From the NCBI GenBank assembly GCA_026075535.2, contig AP026550.1:4712001-4776000 (forward strand): 64,000 nucleotides of DNA, in the 5' to 3' direction. Shown piece after piece: positions 41,033 to 51,093 of this stretch. The notes beneath the pieces were generated by a model. The model saw only the letters and a program-made list of their open reading frames with translations. It ran no database searches and had not been told where the DNA came from. Every line of letters begins with the position of its first letter. The first letter of the stretch is position 1. The DNA is from Tricholoma matsutake. Taxonomy: Eukaryota; Basidiomycota; Agaricomycetes; Agaricales; Tricholomataceae. The position numbers were made by a program, and so were the translations under genes.

Positions 41033-42514
41033 TTAAGTGGGTAACGGTCCGATTTTCTGTGGGTAGCGGGTGTGAAAATCTGCAAGGAGTTCTTGGGCAT
41101 GGTCAAGTTCCGTAACAGGTAGCCAGGAAGTCTCTTCATCGGTTCCCTGGTAACCTTCCCATCGGACGAGGTAGAGGATCTTGCAGCGACATCGGTTGTC
41201 GACTTTGGAGTCGAGGACTTCGGCGATCTCATATTCGAGCTCGTCATTGATGGTGATCGGAGGAGGTGGAGGTTGTACTCGATTTGGAATTGTGTTTGGA
41301 GAGTGTATCTCTAGTTGAGAGACATGGAAAACAGGGTGAATAGCCCACATGTGATCCGGGAGCCACAGGGTGACTGAGTGAGTTCCCGGGCGGGCGATGA
41401 TTTCAAAAGGACCGTGGTTCTTTTCGGAGAGTTTCTTGGAGGGACGGTTGGTGCGGATATTTTCCGCAGTGACATAAGCGAAATCACCAATGTCGAAGTC
41501 AGGTGCGGGTGCCCGATGTTTATCCGCAGGACCTTGATAGCGTTCATGAGCGGCTGCAAGTTGTTTCCAAAGTTCCTGGTGAAGGTTGTCTAAGTCGACA
41601 ATGAATTCATGGGCGCACTGTGAAGCTAAGTCACGCTCTGGAAAGACGGAAATGTTCGGGTGGTAACCTTTATTGGCAAAGAAAGGTGATACGCCTGTAG
41701 AGGCGGAAGGAGCATTGTTGTAGGCAAATTCGCCCAAGGGCAAGAGGTGAGACCAGTCGTCCTGCTGATAGTTGCAGAAGATCTGGAGGTACTGTTCCAA
41801 GGTCTGGTTAAGTTGTTCTGTCTGACCATCACCTTGCAGATGATAACCGGAAGTGAAGTGGATCCGCATGTCGAGTGCTTTTCCGAGAGAGCGGAAAAAA
41901 TGAGAGATGAACTCGGATCCCCAGTCGCAAGTGACGTGTGATGGAACACCATGCTTGGAGAAGACGTGGAGGACGAACAGGTTGGCTAGTTCTTGGGCTG
42001 TGATTTTGTTGACAGTTGGAATGAAGATGCCCTGTTTGGTGAGGCGGTCAACGATGACTAGGATAGCAGTGTGACCAGCGGAGTCGGGTAGTTGTTCAAT
42101 GAAATCCATGGAGATGGAATTCCAGGGTTGTTCCAGAACCAGAAGTTGCTTTAGGAACCCGTAGGGCCTGTGTCGAGGCGATTTGGATCGTTTGCAAGTC
42201 GTACAGGATTTGCAGAATTCCTGGACGAAGGTGCAGAGGTTTGGCCAGACATATTCCTGGCGGACAAGCTGCTGGGTTTTGTTTTGTCTGAAGTGGCCGG
42301 AGAGGATATGATCATGTTTGTATTGGAGGACTTTGAGGCAGAGATCTGCAACGTCCGGAACATAAATCCGGTCGAAGTGGCGGAGAAGCCCTGCCTCATC
42401 TATGGTCCAGTTGGTGTCAACAGGTGTCGGGAGATGAACGGAAGATATAGGGTCAAGGGGAAGAGATGTGCAGATGTCGTTGTGGAGTTTCTCAACGTCC
42501 ATGATTACTGCTTG
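41033..42514 (-). CDS. pol: Gypsy integrase with chromodomain
   Basis: In the same frame as the RNase H segment, from which it is separated only by a TGA at 42515-42517. The HHCC zinc finger (HDHILSGH...CKSCTTC) is at about 42270-42170. The catalytic Asp in SMDFIEQLP, Asp in CDWGSEF and Glu in QTEQLNQTLEQ follow. The GPFEII...HPVFHVSQL region (GPY/F module) is at about 41400-41300. The C-terminal chromodomain reads EYEIAEVLDSKV, LYLVRWEGY and TSWLP at 41245-41110. The chromodomain would tether integration to modified histones, as established for chromoviruses. Confidence 0.9.
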   Translation of the reverse strand, partial: QAVIMDVEKLHNDICTSLPLDPISSVHLPTPVDTNWTIDEAGLLRHFDRIYVPDVADLCLKVLQYKHDHILSGHFRQNKTQQLVRQEYVWPNLCTFVQEFCKSCTTCKRSKSPRHRPYGFLKQLLVLEQPWNSISMDFIEQLPDSAGHTAILVIVDRLTKQGIFIPTVNKITAQELANLFVLHVFSKHGVPSHVTCDWGSEFISHFFRSLGKALDMRIHFTSGYHLQGDGQTEQLNQTLEQYLQIFCNYQQDDWSHLLPLGEFAYNNAPSASTGVSPFFANKGYHPNISVFPERDLASQCAHEFIVDLDNLHQELWKQLAAAHERYQGPADKHRAPAPDFDIGDFAYVTAENIRTNRPSKKLSEKNHGPFEIIARPGTHSVTLWLPDHMWAIHPVFHVSQLEIHSPNTIPNRVQPPPPPITINDELEYEIAEVLDSKVDNRCRCKILYLVRWEGYQGTDEETSWLPVTELDHAQELLADFHTRYPQKIGPLPT

Positions 42515-43087
42515 TCAAAGGATGGGTGTGGTGAGATAAGTGGCGCAGAGGGAAGAGGAGAGTTGTTCCTGTGTGAATACAGGTCGGAAGTTGGTCGGGT
42601 TTACAGAGGCGAAGTTGCTATTTCCCCCTTTGTGGTAGACGTCCCAACATCTAGTGAGTGCATCTGGCTTGGCCCTTAGTTTCCCGGGGTGGAAGCGGAT
42701 GACGAGATTGAACTGGGAAAGGTACTCAGACCAATGGGCCTGGCGGCGGGTGAGCAACTTGGTAGTGCTGAAGTACTCAAGATTTTTGTGGTCCGTGACT
42801 ACATCAACTGGGTTTGCGGAACCCTCGAAGTACTGCCTCCAGTGTTTGAAGGCTTCGAAAATGGCCAAGAGTTCCTTGTCATGTGTGTCGTAATTTAGTT
42901 CAGCGGGATTGAAGGAGCGGGAATGAAAAGCGACCAGATGGATTTCCCCATCCGCAGTGTAAACCGAAAGGATAGCAGCTAGGGCATAGTCGGAAGCATC
43001 CATTTTGAGTACCATTTGTGAGTCGGGTACCCATTGAGTTAAGACAGGTGCATGAGTGAATTCTTGTTTGAGCCTCTCAAAGGTGTC
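42515..43087 (-). CDS. pol: Gypsy RNase H segment, ends at a premature TGA
   Basis: It contains LKMDASDYALAAIL, THDKELLAIFEAFKHWR and VVTDHKNLEYF, the D-E-D core of Ty3-type RNase H. It is cut from the RT by insertion S4 just upstream (43088-43102 is the duplication). It ends at TGA 42515-42517 within TTPIL-QAVIMDVEKL, where CGA (Arg) is the likely ancestor. Confidence 0.9.
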   Translation of the reverse strand, partial: DTFERLKQEFTHAPVLTQWVPDSQMVLKMDASDYALAAILSVYTADGEIHLVAFHSRSFNPAELNYDTHDKELLAIFEAFKHWRQYFEGSANPVDVVTDHKNLEYFSTTKLLTRRQAHWSEYLSQFNLVIRFHPGKLRAKPDALTRCWDVYHKGGNSNFASVNPTNFRPVFTQEQLSSSLCATYLTTPIL

Positions 43088-43102
43088 GCGGCACTTCTTG
43101 TT

Positions 43103-45322
43103 TTTTTTTTCTTCTTGGATCAGAATTTATAACGCGGGGCTCGAACGCAGTCCGCGGAGCAAGGTACAAACTTGGGTACTACTTTATCTACGCGTTCCCC
43201 TCGCCCATCTCCCACTCAGGTCCCCGTTTTGGCCACTTTAGGCGGGCAGTGCCACAGACATTGGCCTCTCAGCCAGGAAAGGCAATAATCTGGAGGGGGC
43301 GCCCCCCCCTCCCGAAGTTAGCCATTAGATCGCCCCCTGGAGCAAACGGTCCCCCAGCCACATGTCCGACCGAGGCCAGACCAGGCGCAGCAGTGTTAAT
43401 TCACCGTAAATCCCCCCTTGCGGGAGGAATAACCATCTGCGTTTTTCCAGCCAACGAGGATTGACCACCCCAGACGAGTGAGGTGGACCATCACCATGTT
43501 GTGCACGAGTGACAGTAACGAGGTGGGTGGTTGTTCACCTGGTTATTCACCGTGACCGCCGTAAGTAGGGGGCCGAGACCCCCCTCGAGCAAATGCACCC
43601 ATGTGCACGCACTCGATGACATCATCCCCCCCGCAGTGGGGGGAAGGTATAGGGAAGCAACACCATGTCACCATCCCGATAGTGGCCACCAGTTACTTGG
43701 TGGCCGTGAACGTAGAGGGGGATAGCCCCCTGTACTAGTTGCGGCACTGCTGTCCACGAGGACCTCGAGGACGACAGCGCCGTGCTGGGGACGAGGGTTC
43801 CCCAGATTGAGGCTCTGATTGAGCAGTGTGCACCGCCGCGTAGGAAGCCTGGAAGGCTGCCGGAGACGTGAGGTCGAGAGGTGTCGGAACGGCTGCTAGT
43901 TCTGCCGACATCGTCTCAGACAGTCGCCAGGTGGTCATGAATAACTCCCAGGCCATTTGGCGCCATGCATTCCTCTCTGCAGGGGGAACGGCGGATGTAC
44001 GGACGGTACCAACGAACATGGTCATCGCGTCGAGTTGGTGTAGCATGGCATGAGAGGTGGCTTCGATTTCCAGCCTCTCATTCACAGATAACGGCACTTC
44101 GTCCTCCACCAGCTCAGGGATGGGGGGCAAAGGCGGTAACGGGGCAGGGGATGCCTCCGGATAGAAGAGCTCAGCAATGCCGAGCTCCTGAGTGTACATG
44201 TCCTTGCGTTCGAGACTGTGAGTCCATCGTTTATGTGCGACATGGACGTCCTGCGCCCACAGCACACGGTCGATCGTTTGCCTCGAGGCCAGCTTGGGGC
44301 TGCTCTCGGCGTAATTGAGGGCCTCTTGCATAGCAAGAGAGTCCTCGTCATCCTCAGGGTCGGAGAGGTCTTCTCCAGTCCATAGATCTCTAACTGCCTG
44401 TAGGGCAGTAGCTACACCCGGATCGTCATGATCGTACCGGGTGTCGTAGTCTTGGACGCCATCGTCATAGATGTCGCCCGTAATCAGGGAGGGGTTGTGT
44501 AGACCCCAACGTGGTGTTTGGTCTCTAGTTCGCCGTTTAGGCATTGAGAGGAAGTTAATGCTTGTAGATGATGGTAAAAATCGAGATACGTAGCGTGCCA
44601 TCGATAACGGGTGATCCCTTATCTCTATTCCGGGTCCACCCGATACTGCCTCCGAATGCTCCGAGGGGGGAATAGTCCGCACATCCTGTAGCCCGGTGGG
44701 AGAAGACTGAACCCGGGTCATAACACCCCAGAGGAGTGAGCACCAGAGGTAGAGGGATAGTGGGTGAGAAGCGGCCACCGAGGTGTAGGCCTAGCCGCTA
44801 GGGGGCACCATCGCCCGGCCCCTTTTAACGATGGTGTATTCCAACGGGTAGTCAGTGTAGCATGTCTCTAGTAATAGAAACTCACAGAGCATGGAGGCTA
44901 GAAGCCTCCCAGACAACCAGCAATCCAGTGATAACGTCCCTTCTCCCTAAGCCAGACCTCCCCCAACTAGACGAGTGTGTCGACTTGGGCAAGCGTTGAA
45001 GCAGGCATCCCACACCCACTCTAAGCCCCCAGAGGGACCCAGACTACTCTTTCATAAACAACACTCACCTAGTCAGGATCCTCGAAGCCCAGGAGAACGA
45101 GACAGATAGCAGCCATTGTCAAAAACAATGACCGGGGCATCCACGGAGATCGGATGGACGGATCTCTTAGCAAATCAGGGCAGGCCTGGAGACGCCGAGA
45201 GCGTTCGTGATGGTGAAATCCGATCGAAAATCGGATAAAAATTGAAGTGTCGACGTCGCGTGCAACGTTGAGCAGAGGTGTTTACCACTGTTTATGGTGG
45301 TTGTAACAAGTCAAGGAGCGAT
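43103..45322 (-). mobile_element. Family S copy S4, full length, inside Gypsy pol
   Basis: 2,220 bp. The duplication GCGGCACTTCTTGTT (43088-43102 and 45323-45337) lies between the RT and RNase H domains. Poly(A) is on the left (complement). A leader of about 780 nt precedes one ORF. The 5' end is CGCTCCTTGACTTGTTACAA. The intact ORF and crisp duplication indicate a relatively young insertion. Confidence 0.95.
43735..44544 (-). CDS. Family S protein (copy S4), no known domain
   Basis: 269 residues from the Met that is conserved in all copies (MPKRRTRDQTP). A longer in-frame extension upstream is judged to be leader. Features: an acidic N-terminal third (GEDLSDPEDDEDSLAMQEAL), a Pro/Leu-rich segment (PLPPLPPIPELVEDEVPLS) and a predicted helical segment (NERLEIEATSHAMLHQLDAM and RNAWRQMAWELF). 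The basic tail reads RRCRPRGPRG. No RT, endonuclease, zinc knuckle or RRM is visible. The sequence is conserved between copies with mostly conservative changes. It may be an RNA-binding ORF1-like chaperone, but that is inference. Confidence 0.6.
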   Translation of the reverse strand: MPKRRTRDQTPRWGLHNPSLITGDIYDDGVQDYDTRYDHDDPGVATALQAVRDLWTGEDLSDPEDDEDSLAMQEALNYAESSPKLASRQTIDRVLWAQDVHVAHKRWTHSLERKDMYTQELGIAELFYPEASPAPLPPLPPIPELVEDEVPLSVNERLEIEATSHAMLHQLDAMTMFVGTVRTSAVPPAERNAWRQMAWELFMTTWRLSETMSAELAAVPTPLDLTSPAAFQASYAAVHTAQSEPQSGEPSSPARRCRPRGPRGQQCRN

Positions 45323-46507
45323 GCGGCACTTCTTGTTGAAGTCCCAAGGTGCGGATTTCCGCATCAAGCAGGTAAGTGGAATGACAATGTCTGAATAACC
45401 GTTAATGAAACAGCGGTAAAAATTGCAGAAGCCTAAGAAGGATTGGATGTCCTTAACTTTCCTAGGCTCGGGCCAGTCGAGCACGGTTTTGACTTTATCC
45501 TCGGACATCCGAAGTCCATCCAGTGAAAGGATGAAACCTAAATATTCAACGGTGTCTTTGTGGAACTCACATTTCTGTGGGGAGGCATAAAGTCCATTTT
45601 TCCGGAGACAGCGGAGGACTTCTTTAATGTGAGTCCCATGCTGGGACTTGTCATCTGAATAGATCAGGATGTCGTCGAGGTACACGATGACACAAACATC
45701 CAGCATGTTGCTGAAGATGTCATTCATAAAACGCTGGAACGCTGCGGGTGCATTAGTGAGTCCAAAGGGAACCACCAACCACTCGAAGGATCCGTAGCGG
45801 GTGCAAAAAGTAGTTTTCCATTCGTCACCATCCGCGATGCGGACTAGGTGATAAGCATGCCGTAAGTCTATCTTGGTGAACAAGCAGGCTTTTCAGGGAG
45901 AGTCAAGGAGGTCGGAAATGAGAGGAAGGGGATAGCGGTCTTTCTTCGTAAGATGATTGAGTCCTCGGTAGTCGACACAGAGTCGGAGGCTACTGTCCTT
46001 CTTCTTGACGAAAAGTATAGGAGCTCCATGTGGAGACTTAGAAGGACGGATGAAACCTGAGCGGACATTTTTGTCAATGAAGACTCGTAGGGCTTCTAAT
46101 TCGGAGGGAGAGAGGGAGTACATGCGACCCAGAGGAGGGGGAGCGTTATCCTCCATCTCTATCTTGAGGTCGTAAGGACAATGTGGAGGAAGGGTGTCTG
46201 CCTTATTCTTATTAAAGACATCGGTGAATTCATGATACTCGGCAGAAATGTCGGATAAATCCAGCAGGATTGAGGATTGGGTCGAGCGGGCGGATAACCC
46301 TTCTGGAGCGAAGGTCATCTGGAAGGCTACCGCCCCAGGGAGTTTGCTAGCATGCGCATAAGCAGCAGCATTGATGAAAGAGATGTCGGGAGGTGTAAAC
46401 TTAGGAGGGATGGGGGGTTCAGAAAATGCGGAGGGTTCAAGGATTTCTACCGGAAGGTTCGGGGACAAAGGAGACGTCTGGGGTGCTGAACCTCTATGAT
46501 CAGCAGA
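45323..46507 (-). pseudogene. pol: Gypsy reverse transcriptase domain
   Basis: The upstream part holds [23 protein letters not shown] and [11 protein letters not shown], and the palm holds [15 protein letters not shown] and the catalytic YLDDILIY near 45680. A TGA at 45893-45895 interrupts [14 protein letters not shown] where Arg (CGA) is expected. The C-terminal end [12 protein letters not shown] runs into the S4 insertion. The N-terminal linker with the protease is cut by S5. Confidence 0.9.
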
Positions 46508-46521
46508 GCGGAAAGTGATTT

Positions 46522-48384
46522 TTTTTTTTTTTTTTTGGGTCAACAATTTATAACACGGGGCTCGATTGCAGTCCGCGGAGCAGGATACAAACTTGGGTAC
46601 TACTATAACTACGCTTCCCCTCACCCATATCCTACCCAGGTCCTCGTTTTAGCCACTTTAGGTGGGCAGTGCCACAGACGTTGGCCTCTCAGCCAGGAAA
46701 GGCAATAATCTGGAGGGGGAGACCCCCTCCCGAAGCTAGCCATTAGATCGTCAGCTGGTGCGAAGCGGTCCCCCAGCCACATATCCAACCGAAGTCAGAT
46801 CAGGCACAGCAGTGTCAATTCACCGTAAATCCCCCCTTGCGGGAGGAATAACCGTCCGCATACTCCCAGCCAACGAGGATTGACCACCCCGGATGAACGA
46901 GGTGGACCATCACCGTGTCATGCACGAGTGACAGTAATGTGGCAGCTGGTTGTTCACCTGGTTATTCACCAGAACCGCCGTAAGCAGGGGGCCAAAGCCC
47001 CCCTCGAGCAAATGCACTGCCAGCACATGCACTCGATAGCAATTTCCCCCCCGCAGCGGGGAGAACGTAAAGGGTAGCGACATTTGTCACCAACCCGACA
47101 GCAGCCAGCGGACTGGCGGTGATGGGTGTGGAGCAGGATGCCCCACACAAGTAGCAGCACGGCCATCTGTGATGATGACGGCACTGTACTGGGAACGAGG
47201 GTTCCCCAGATTGGAGCTCTGCTAGAGCTGTTGGCATCGCCACACAGGAAGCTGGAACAGCTGCTGGAGGCGTAGGATCGTTGGAACGATCGTCTCTGGT
47301 TGTCCGCTTGGGCATCAGGAGCAAGTTAGTACTGGTATATGATGCAAGTGATCGAAATACACAGCGTGCAGTGTAAGCGAGGGCCTCCTGCCTAGCAAGA
47401 GAGTCCACGTAGTCGTCAGGGTCGGGGAGGTCCTCCCCGGCCCACAGATCTCAAACTGCCTAGGGCAGCTGCTACCTCCAGTTCGTTCTGTGAGAACTGG
47501 GTGTCGTAGTCTTGGGCATCATCGCCAACGATGTCACCCGTAATCAAGGTGGGGTCGTGAAGGCCCCAGCGTGTGGTTTGGTCTCTGTTCAGCCGTTTGG
47601 GCATTGAGAGTGAGTTAGCACAGGTAAATGACGATAACAGTCAAAGTACGTAGCGTAAGGTCGATAACAGATGGCCCCTTATCTCAGTTCCAGGTCCACC
47701 CGATACAGCCTCCAAACGCTCCGGGGGGGCGAACAGGTCGCGCATCCTGTTGCCTGGTGGGAGAAGATTGAACCTGGGTCGTAACACCCCAGAGGAGTGA
47801 GCACCGGAGGTGAGGAGTCGGTGGTGAAATGCGGCCACCAGAGCATCGACCTAGCTATCAGGGGGCACCATCACCCGGCCCCTTTTAGCGATGGTGTATT
47901 CCAACAGGTAGTCAGTGTAGCTTGTCCCTAGTAGTAGTGACTCACATAGCATGGAGGTTGGAAGCCCCAGAGACGACCAGCAGTCCAGTAATGATGTCCC
48001 TCCCCCTGAGCCAGACCTCCCCCAACTAAACGAGTGCGTCGACTTGGGCGAGCGTTGAAGCAGGCATCCCACACCCACTCTAAGCCCCCATAGGGACCTA
48101 GACTACTCTTTCATAGACATCACTCACCTAGCCAGGATCCTCGAAGCCAAGGGGAATGAGACAGATAGCAGTCACTGTTGGAAACAATGACCGAGACATC
48201 CCCGGAGATCGGATGGACGGATCTCTTAGCAAATCAGGCCACGCCTGGAGACGCCAAGAGTGTTCGTGATGGCGGAATCCGATCGAAAATCGGACAAAAA
48301 TTGAAGTGTCGACGTCGCGTGCAACGTTGAGCAGAGGTGTTTACCACTATTTATGGTGGTTGTAACAAGTCAAGGAGTGATCGG
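46522..48384 (-). mobile_element. Family S copy S5, inside Gypsy pol
   Basis: 1,863 bp. The duplication GCGGAAAGTGATTT is at 46508-46521 and 48385-48398. The leader and tail are present. The ORF is shortened and broken (pieces at 47604-47416 and 47408-46962), and the middle of the protein, including the Pro-rich segment, is absent. It is more diverged than S4. Confidence 0.92.
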
Positions 48385-48398
48385 GCGGAAAGTGATTT

Positions 48399-48830
48399 GG
48401 CTTGAAGACCAGTCAATCAACAGATTGTATTGCTTCAGCCAGTTATGACCAAGTACTGCGGAACAGGAAGAGTCTAGCGAGGTTACATAAAATGACAGAT
48501 TGAACATTTCACCGGTAGGAAAGGTGACCGGAAGTTGGGCGACTTGAGTTATGCTGGAGTTGCAAGATCCATCAAAGAGTCATAAACCGATCGGGTTAAT
48601 GGATTCCGTGCTGAGTTGGTTATTCAACACAAAAGAGGAGTCAAGAAAGCAGTGGGATGAACCGGAATCAATGAGGGTTCGGACAGGGGCGGAAAGGTCA
48701 GGAATAGTTAAGAGGATGATTAGGGAGTCAGGGTCAGAAAGAGCGGACACGTTGAGACGGACGTAGGCAGCCAAGTGGGTAAGGTCAACGCAACCCCCAG
48801 CCCCAATAGCTGTATCCTGAGGGTTGCGGA
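48399..48830 (-). pseudogene. pol: Gypsy aspartic protease domain
   Basis: LIDSGSSHCFLD gives the active-site D-S/T-G at about 48665. A TGA at 48580-48582 splits INPIGL-LFDGS, where Arg (CGA) is expected. The frame then continues [16 protein letters not shown] up to S5. It is in the -1 frame relative to gag. Confidence 0.85.
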
Positions 48831-48840
48831 CTATTTTTCC
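48831..48840 (-). promoter_or_regulatory. Candidate -1 frameshift site between gag and pol
   Basis: On the element strand GGAAAAATAG ends gag. Slipping back one base on the A run would enter the protease frame (LGKIVRNPQ...). The heptamer is not the canonical X-XXY-YYZ, so the assignment is tentative. Confidence 0.45.
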
Positions 48841-50210
48841 GAGTCCGCAGAATCGGGAATTACAGTGGATGTGTGGGCCTTTGCGGCTTTAGACTTCGGG
48901 CAGTTTCCTGCTACGTGCCCTTCTTCACCGCAGTAGAGGCAAAGTCTTTCCCACATGCAACGTTCTCGTTCATCCACAGTAAGTTTGCTGTTGTTCCCCA
49001 ACTTGTCGGAGATGGATGACTTGGAAGTGTTCTTTGTCGTGGAGGGCTGCTGGTTGGAGGAGTTTCCCCAAGGGGAGCTCGACAAGGATTGATTGGTGGA
49101 CTGGGAGGAACCTTTGGGGTTGTCCTTCTTGACAGGGTTAGAAGAGTTCCTGGAATTCTTAGTTTCGAACCGGGTTTCATCTTCCTGCATCCAGTAGATA
49201 TTGTCACAGTCCTGCACTTTCAAGCGCAGTCCTGCAAGGGTGTCGGGTTTACCACCCCGAAGGACTTCTATACGAAGTTGGAGTGGAAGACCGCAGAAAT
49301 AGCGGTCACAGAGGGCTGCCTCATTCCAGTTGACCCTAGAAGCTAATTCCCAAAAGTCAATGTTATACTTTGTGATGCGACCACTTTTCTTCATTGCTAA
49401 ATCGGAAAGAGCTTTTTCCGCATCCCCGAGTGGGTCATGCAGGCCAAAGTTACTCTCTAGTTCAGCGAGAAAAGCCTCATAATCCCACATCCAGTGTGTG
49501 GAATCAGTCGGGTCGTTAAGACCGGGCTCAAACCAGCTGAGAGCTGATCCCTTGAGATAAGAAAGGATAAATATGATCTTTTTCTCATCAGACGAAAATA
49601 TGTGTGGACGGTCGCAGAAATGAAGGTTACACGAGACTAGGAAGTCTCTAAGTTTCTTTGGGTTGGAGCCATCAAAGGTGTTGGGGTCACGAACTTTGAT
49701 TTTCTCGGTCTTGGGTGCGTTATTTTGTCGGAGGGTGCGGATACTCTCCGAGAGGTTGTAAAGAACATCTATGAACCTATCCCCTGGATCAGGGTTTTCC
49801 CCCGCGGGAGGTTGATCGTCAGGATCATTGGGATTGGGGTCACCCCCAGGGCCATCCAGACCACTGGGGTCGTCAGGTCCACCGGGAGGTCCATCCTCTA
49901 GACCACGATCTTCCAACCCATAGGATTCAGGCTGGTTGATGCCCCCTACGTACTCAAGGGGAGTCGTGGGTCGGGGTTCTTCCAGTTTCATGGGAGATTG
50001 TTGAGCTTGAGTAGACATGGGGTTTGCACTGACTGATGGGGCTCCAAAACCGATTTGTCGGAAAATGTTGGAAGGTCTGGAAGTTACTCTGAATGTTGAG
50101 GCAGGTTGTGGGCTAGGAAGTGTGGATCGCTGAATTGGAGAGATCCCTGGAATGGTACCAGCGCGCTGAGAGTTTCTGGTTGTGTGCTGGTGAGTTTCGG
50201 TTGGGGTCAT
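48831..50210 (-). CDS. gag: Gypsy Gag capsid/nucleocapsid protein
   Basis: 459 residues with an intact frame. A Pro/Asp/Gly-rich N-terminal region (about residues 75-145) is followed by the retrotransposon Gag fold (NTFDGSNPKKLRDFLVSC, FILSYLKGSALSWFEPGL, FLAELESNFG). The CCHC zinc knuckle CLYCGEEGHVAGNC is near residue 435. It starts 37 bp after the 5' LTR. The start at 50210 is the first Met of the frame. Confidence 0.92.
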   Translation of the reverse strand: MTPTETHQHTTRNSQRAGTIPGISPIQRSTLPSPQPASTFRVTSRPSNIFRQIGFGAPSVSANPMSTQAQQSPMKLEEPRPTTPLEYVGGINQPESYGLEDRGLEDGPPGGPDDPSGLDGPGGDPNPNDPDDQPPAGENPDPGDRFIDVLYNLSESIRTLRQNNAPKTEKIKVRDPNTFDGSNPKKLRDFLVSCNLHFCDRPHIFSSDEKKIIFILSYLKGSALSWFEPGLNDPTDSTHWMWDYEAFLAELESNFGLHDPLGDAEKALSDLAMKKSGRITKYNIDFWELASRVNWNEAALCDRYFCGLPLQLRIEVLRGGKPDTLAGLRLKVQDCDNIYWMQEDETRFETKNSRNSSNPVKKDNPKGSSQSTNQSLSSSPWGNSSNQQPSTTKNTSKSSISDKLGNNSKLTVDERERCMWERLCLYCGEEGHVAGNCPKSKAAKAHTSTVIPDSADSEK

Positions 50211-50247
50211 AGGAGAAGAGACGAGTGAAGTGTGAGTTTGTATATAC

Positions 50248-50945
50248 TGTTAAGAACTGATCCGAAAGGGTTCGTCAGAATCCGGTCGGACCCAGAGGGT
50301 GTTTGAGAGTGGAAGACTGTCGGGTCGTAGCGGATTATGTGGATGGGAAACAAAAAGGACTTGGCTTCAGCTTGTAAGAAGCTGCGCCCTTCACCTCGTC
50401 TGGTGTCCTAATTTCGGGTAGAGGTTTTAGAGATAGGAGTGGGAGAGTGCGGGTAAATGCAGGAAGGAGTACGGAGGGACTTAGGTTAAGTTCAGATGAG
50501 ACTAGAACTTCAGAGAGGAACTAGAGGTTGAGTCGAATGGAGTTCAGACTCTTAGAGGTCAGGAGTTGGAGTAGAAGGAGGTTTTTAGATTGACAGGGTA
50601 AAGTTGAGTCTATGTCGATATACGAACTGAGGAATACAAAGCGAAACTAACTAAGCTTAAATACTAGAGTCTGGAACAAGAGCGGAATGGAAACAGAAAC
50701 TGCAGCAGTGTCTCAACTGCATAGATAAATTGCCTCGCAGAGGCCGCACAGGAATCCATAGTCGAATTTGCAAAACTAGATGGCAGCCTTGGAAGGCAGC
50801 TGTGGTTGCTGTACACGGTGGCCTGGTGCACAGCAGTGTGGGCAGTGCAAGGGGGCTGGAACGAAGGTGGTAGGAGTTGAGTTAATTACAGCAGAAAAGA
50901 TCAGAAGGTTGCGGGTTCTGAGCGGGTGAGGAACGGATCATGACA
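50248..50945 (-). repeat. Gypsy 5' LTR
   Basis: 698 bp, the same length as the other LTR. On the element strand it runs from TGTCATGATCC to GTTCTTAACA. The sequence directly downstream (GTATATACAAAC) is the primer-binding position. I could not match it to a particular tRNA. Confidence 0.95.
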
Positions 50946-51093
50946 GTTATCAACTTCATGCTATGTACTTTGACTCTTATCATCATTTACCTGTGCTAAC
51001 TCACTCTCAATGCCCAAATGGCCAAACAGAGACCAAACCACACACTGGGGCCTTCGCGACCCCACCTTGATTATGGGTGACATCATTGACAAT

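Larger units (their letters stand above)
39085..50945 (-). mobile_element. Ty3/Gypsy chromovirus-type LTR retrotransposon
   Basis: 11,861 bp including two later S insertions; about 7.8 kb without them. It has 698-bp LTRs at both ends and the target duplication GTTAT (39080-39084 and 50946-50950). Order on the minus strand: gag, protease, RT, RNase H, integrase, chromodomain. A polypurine tract (GGGGGAAATAC on the element strand) abuts the 3' LTR. An antisense ORF lies between integrase and the 3' LTR. Three pol stop codons and the S insertions make it inactive. Confidence 0.95.

Noticed and set aside
44545..44778. N-terminal extension of the S4 protein (Met at 44778)
   Set aside because: The extension corresponds to leader sequence that is not open or conserved as protein in other copies. 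The shared start is MPK at 44544.
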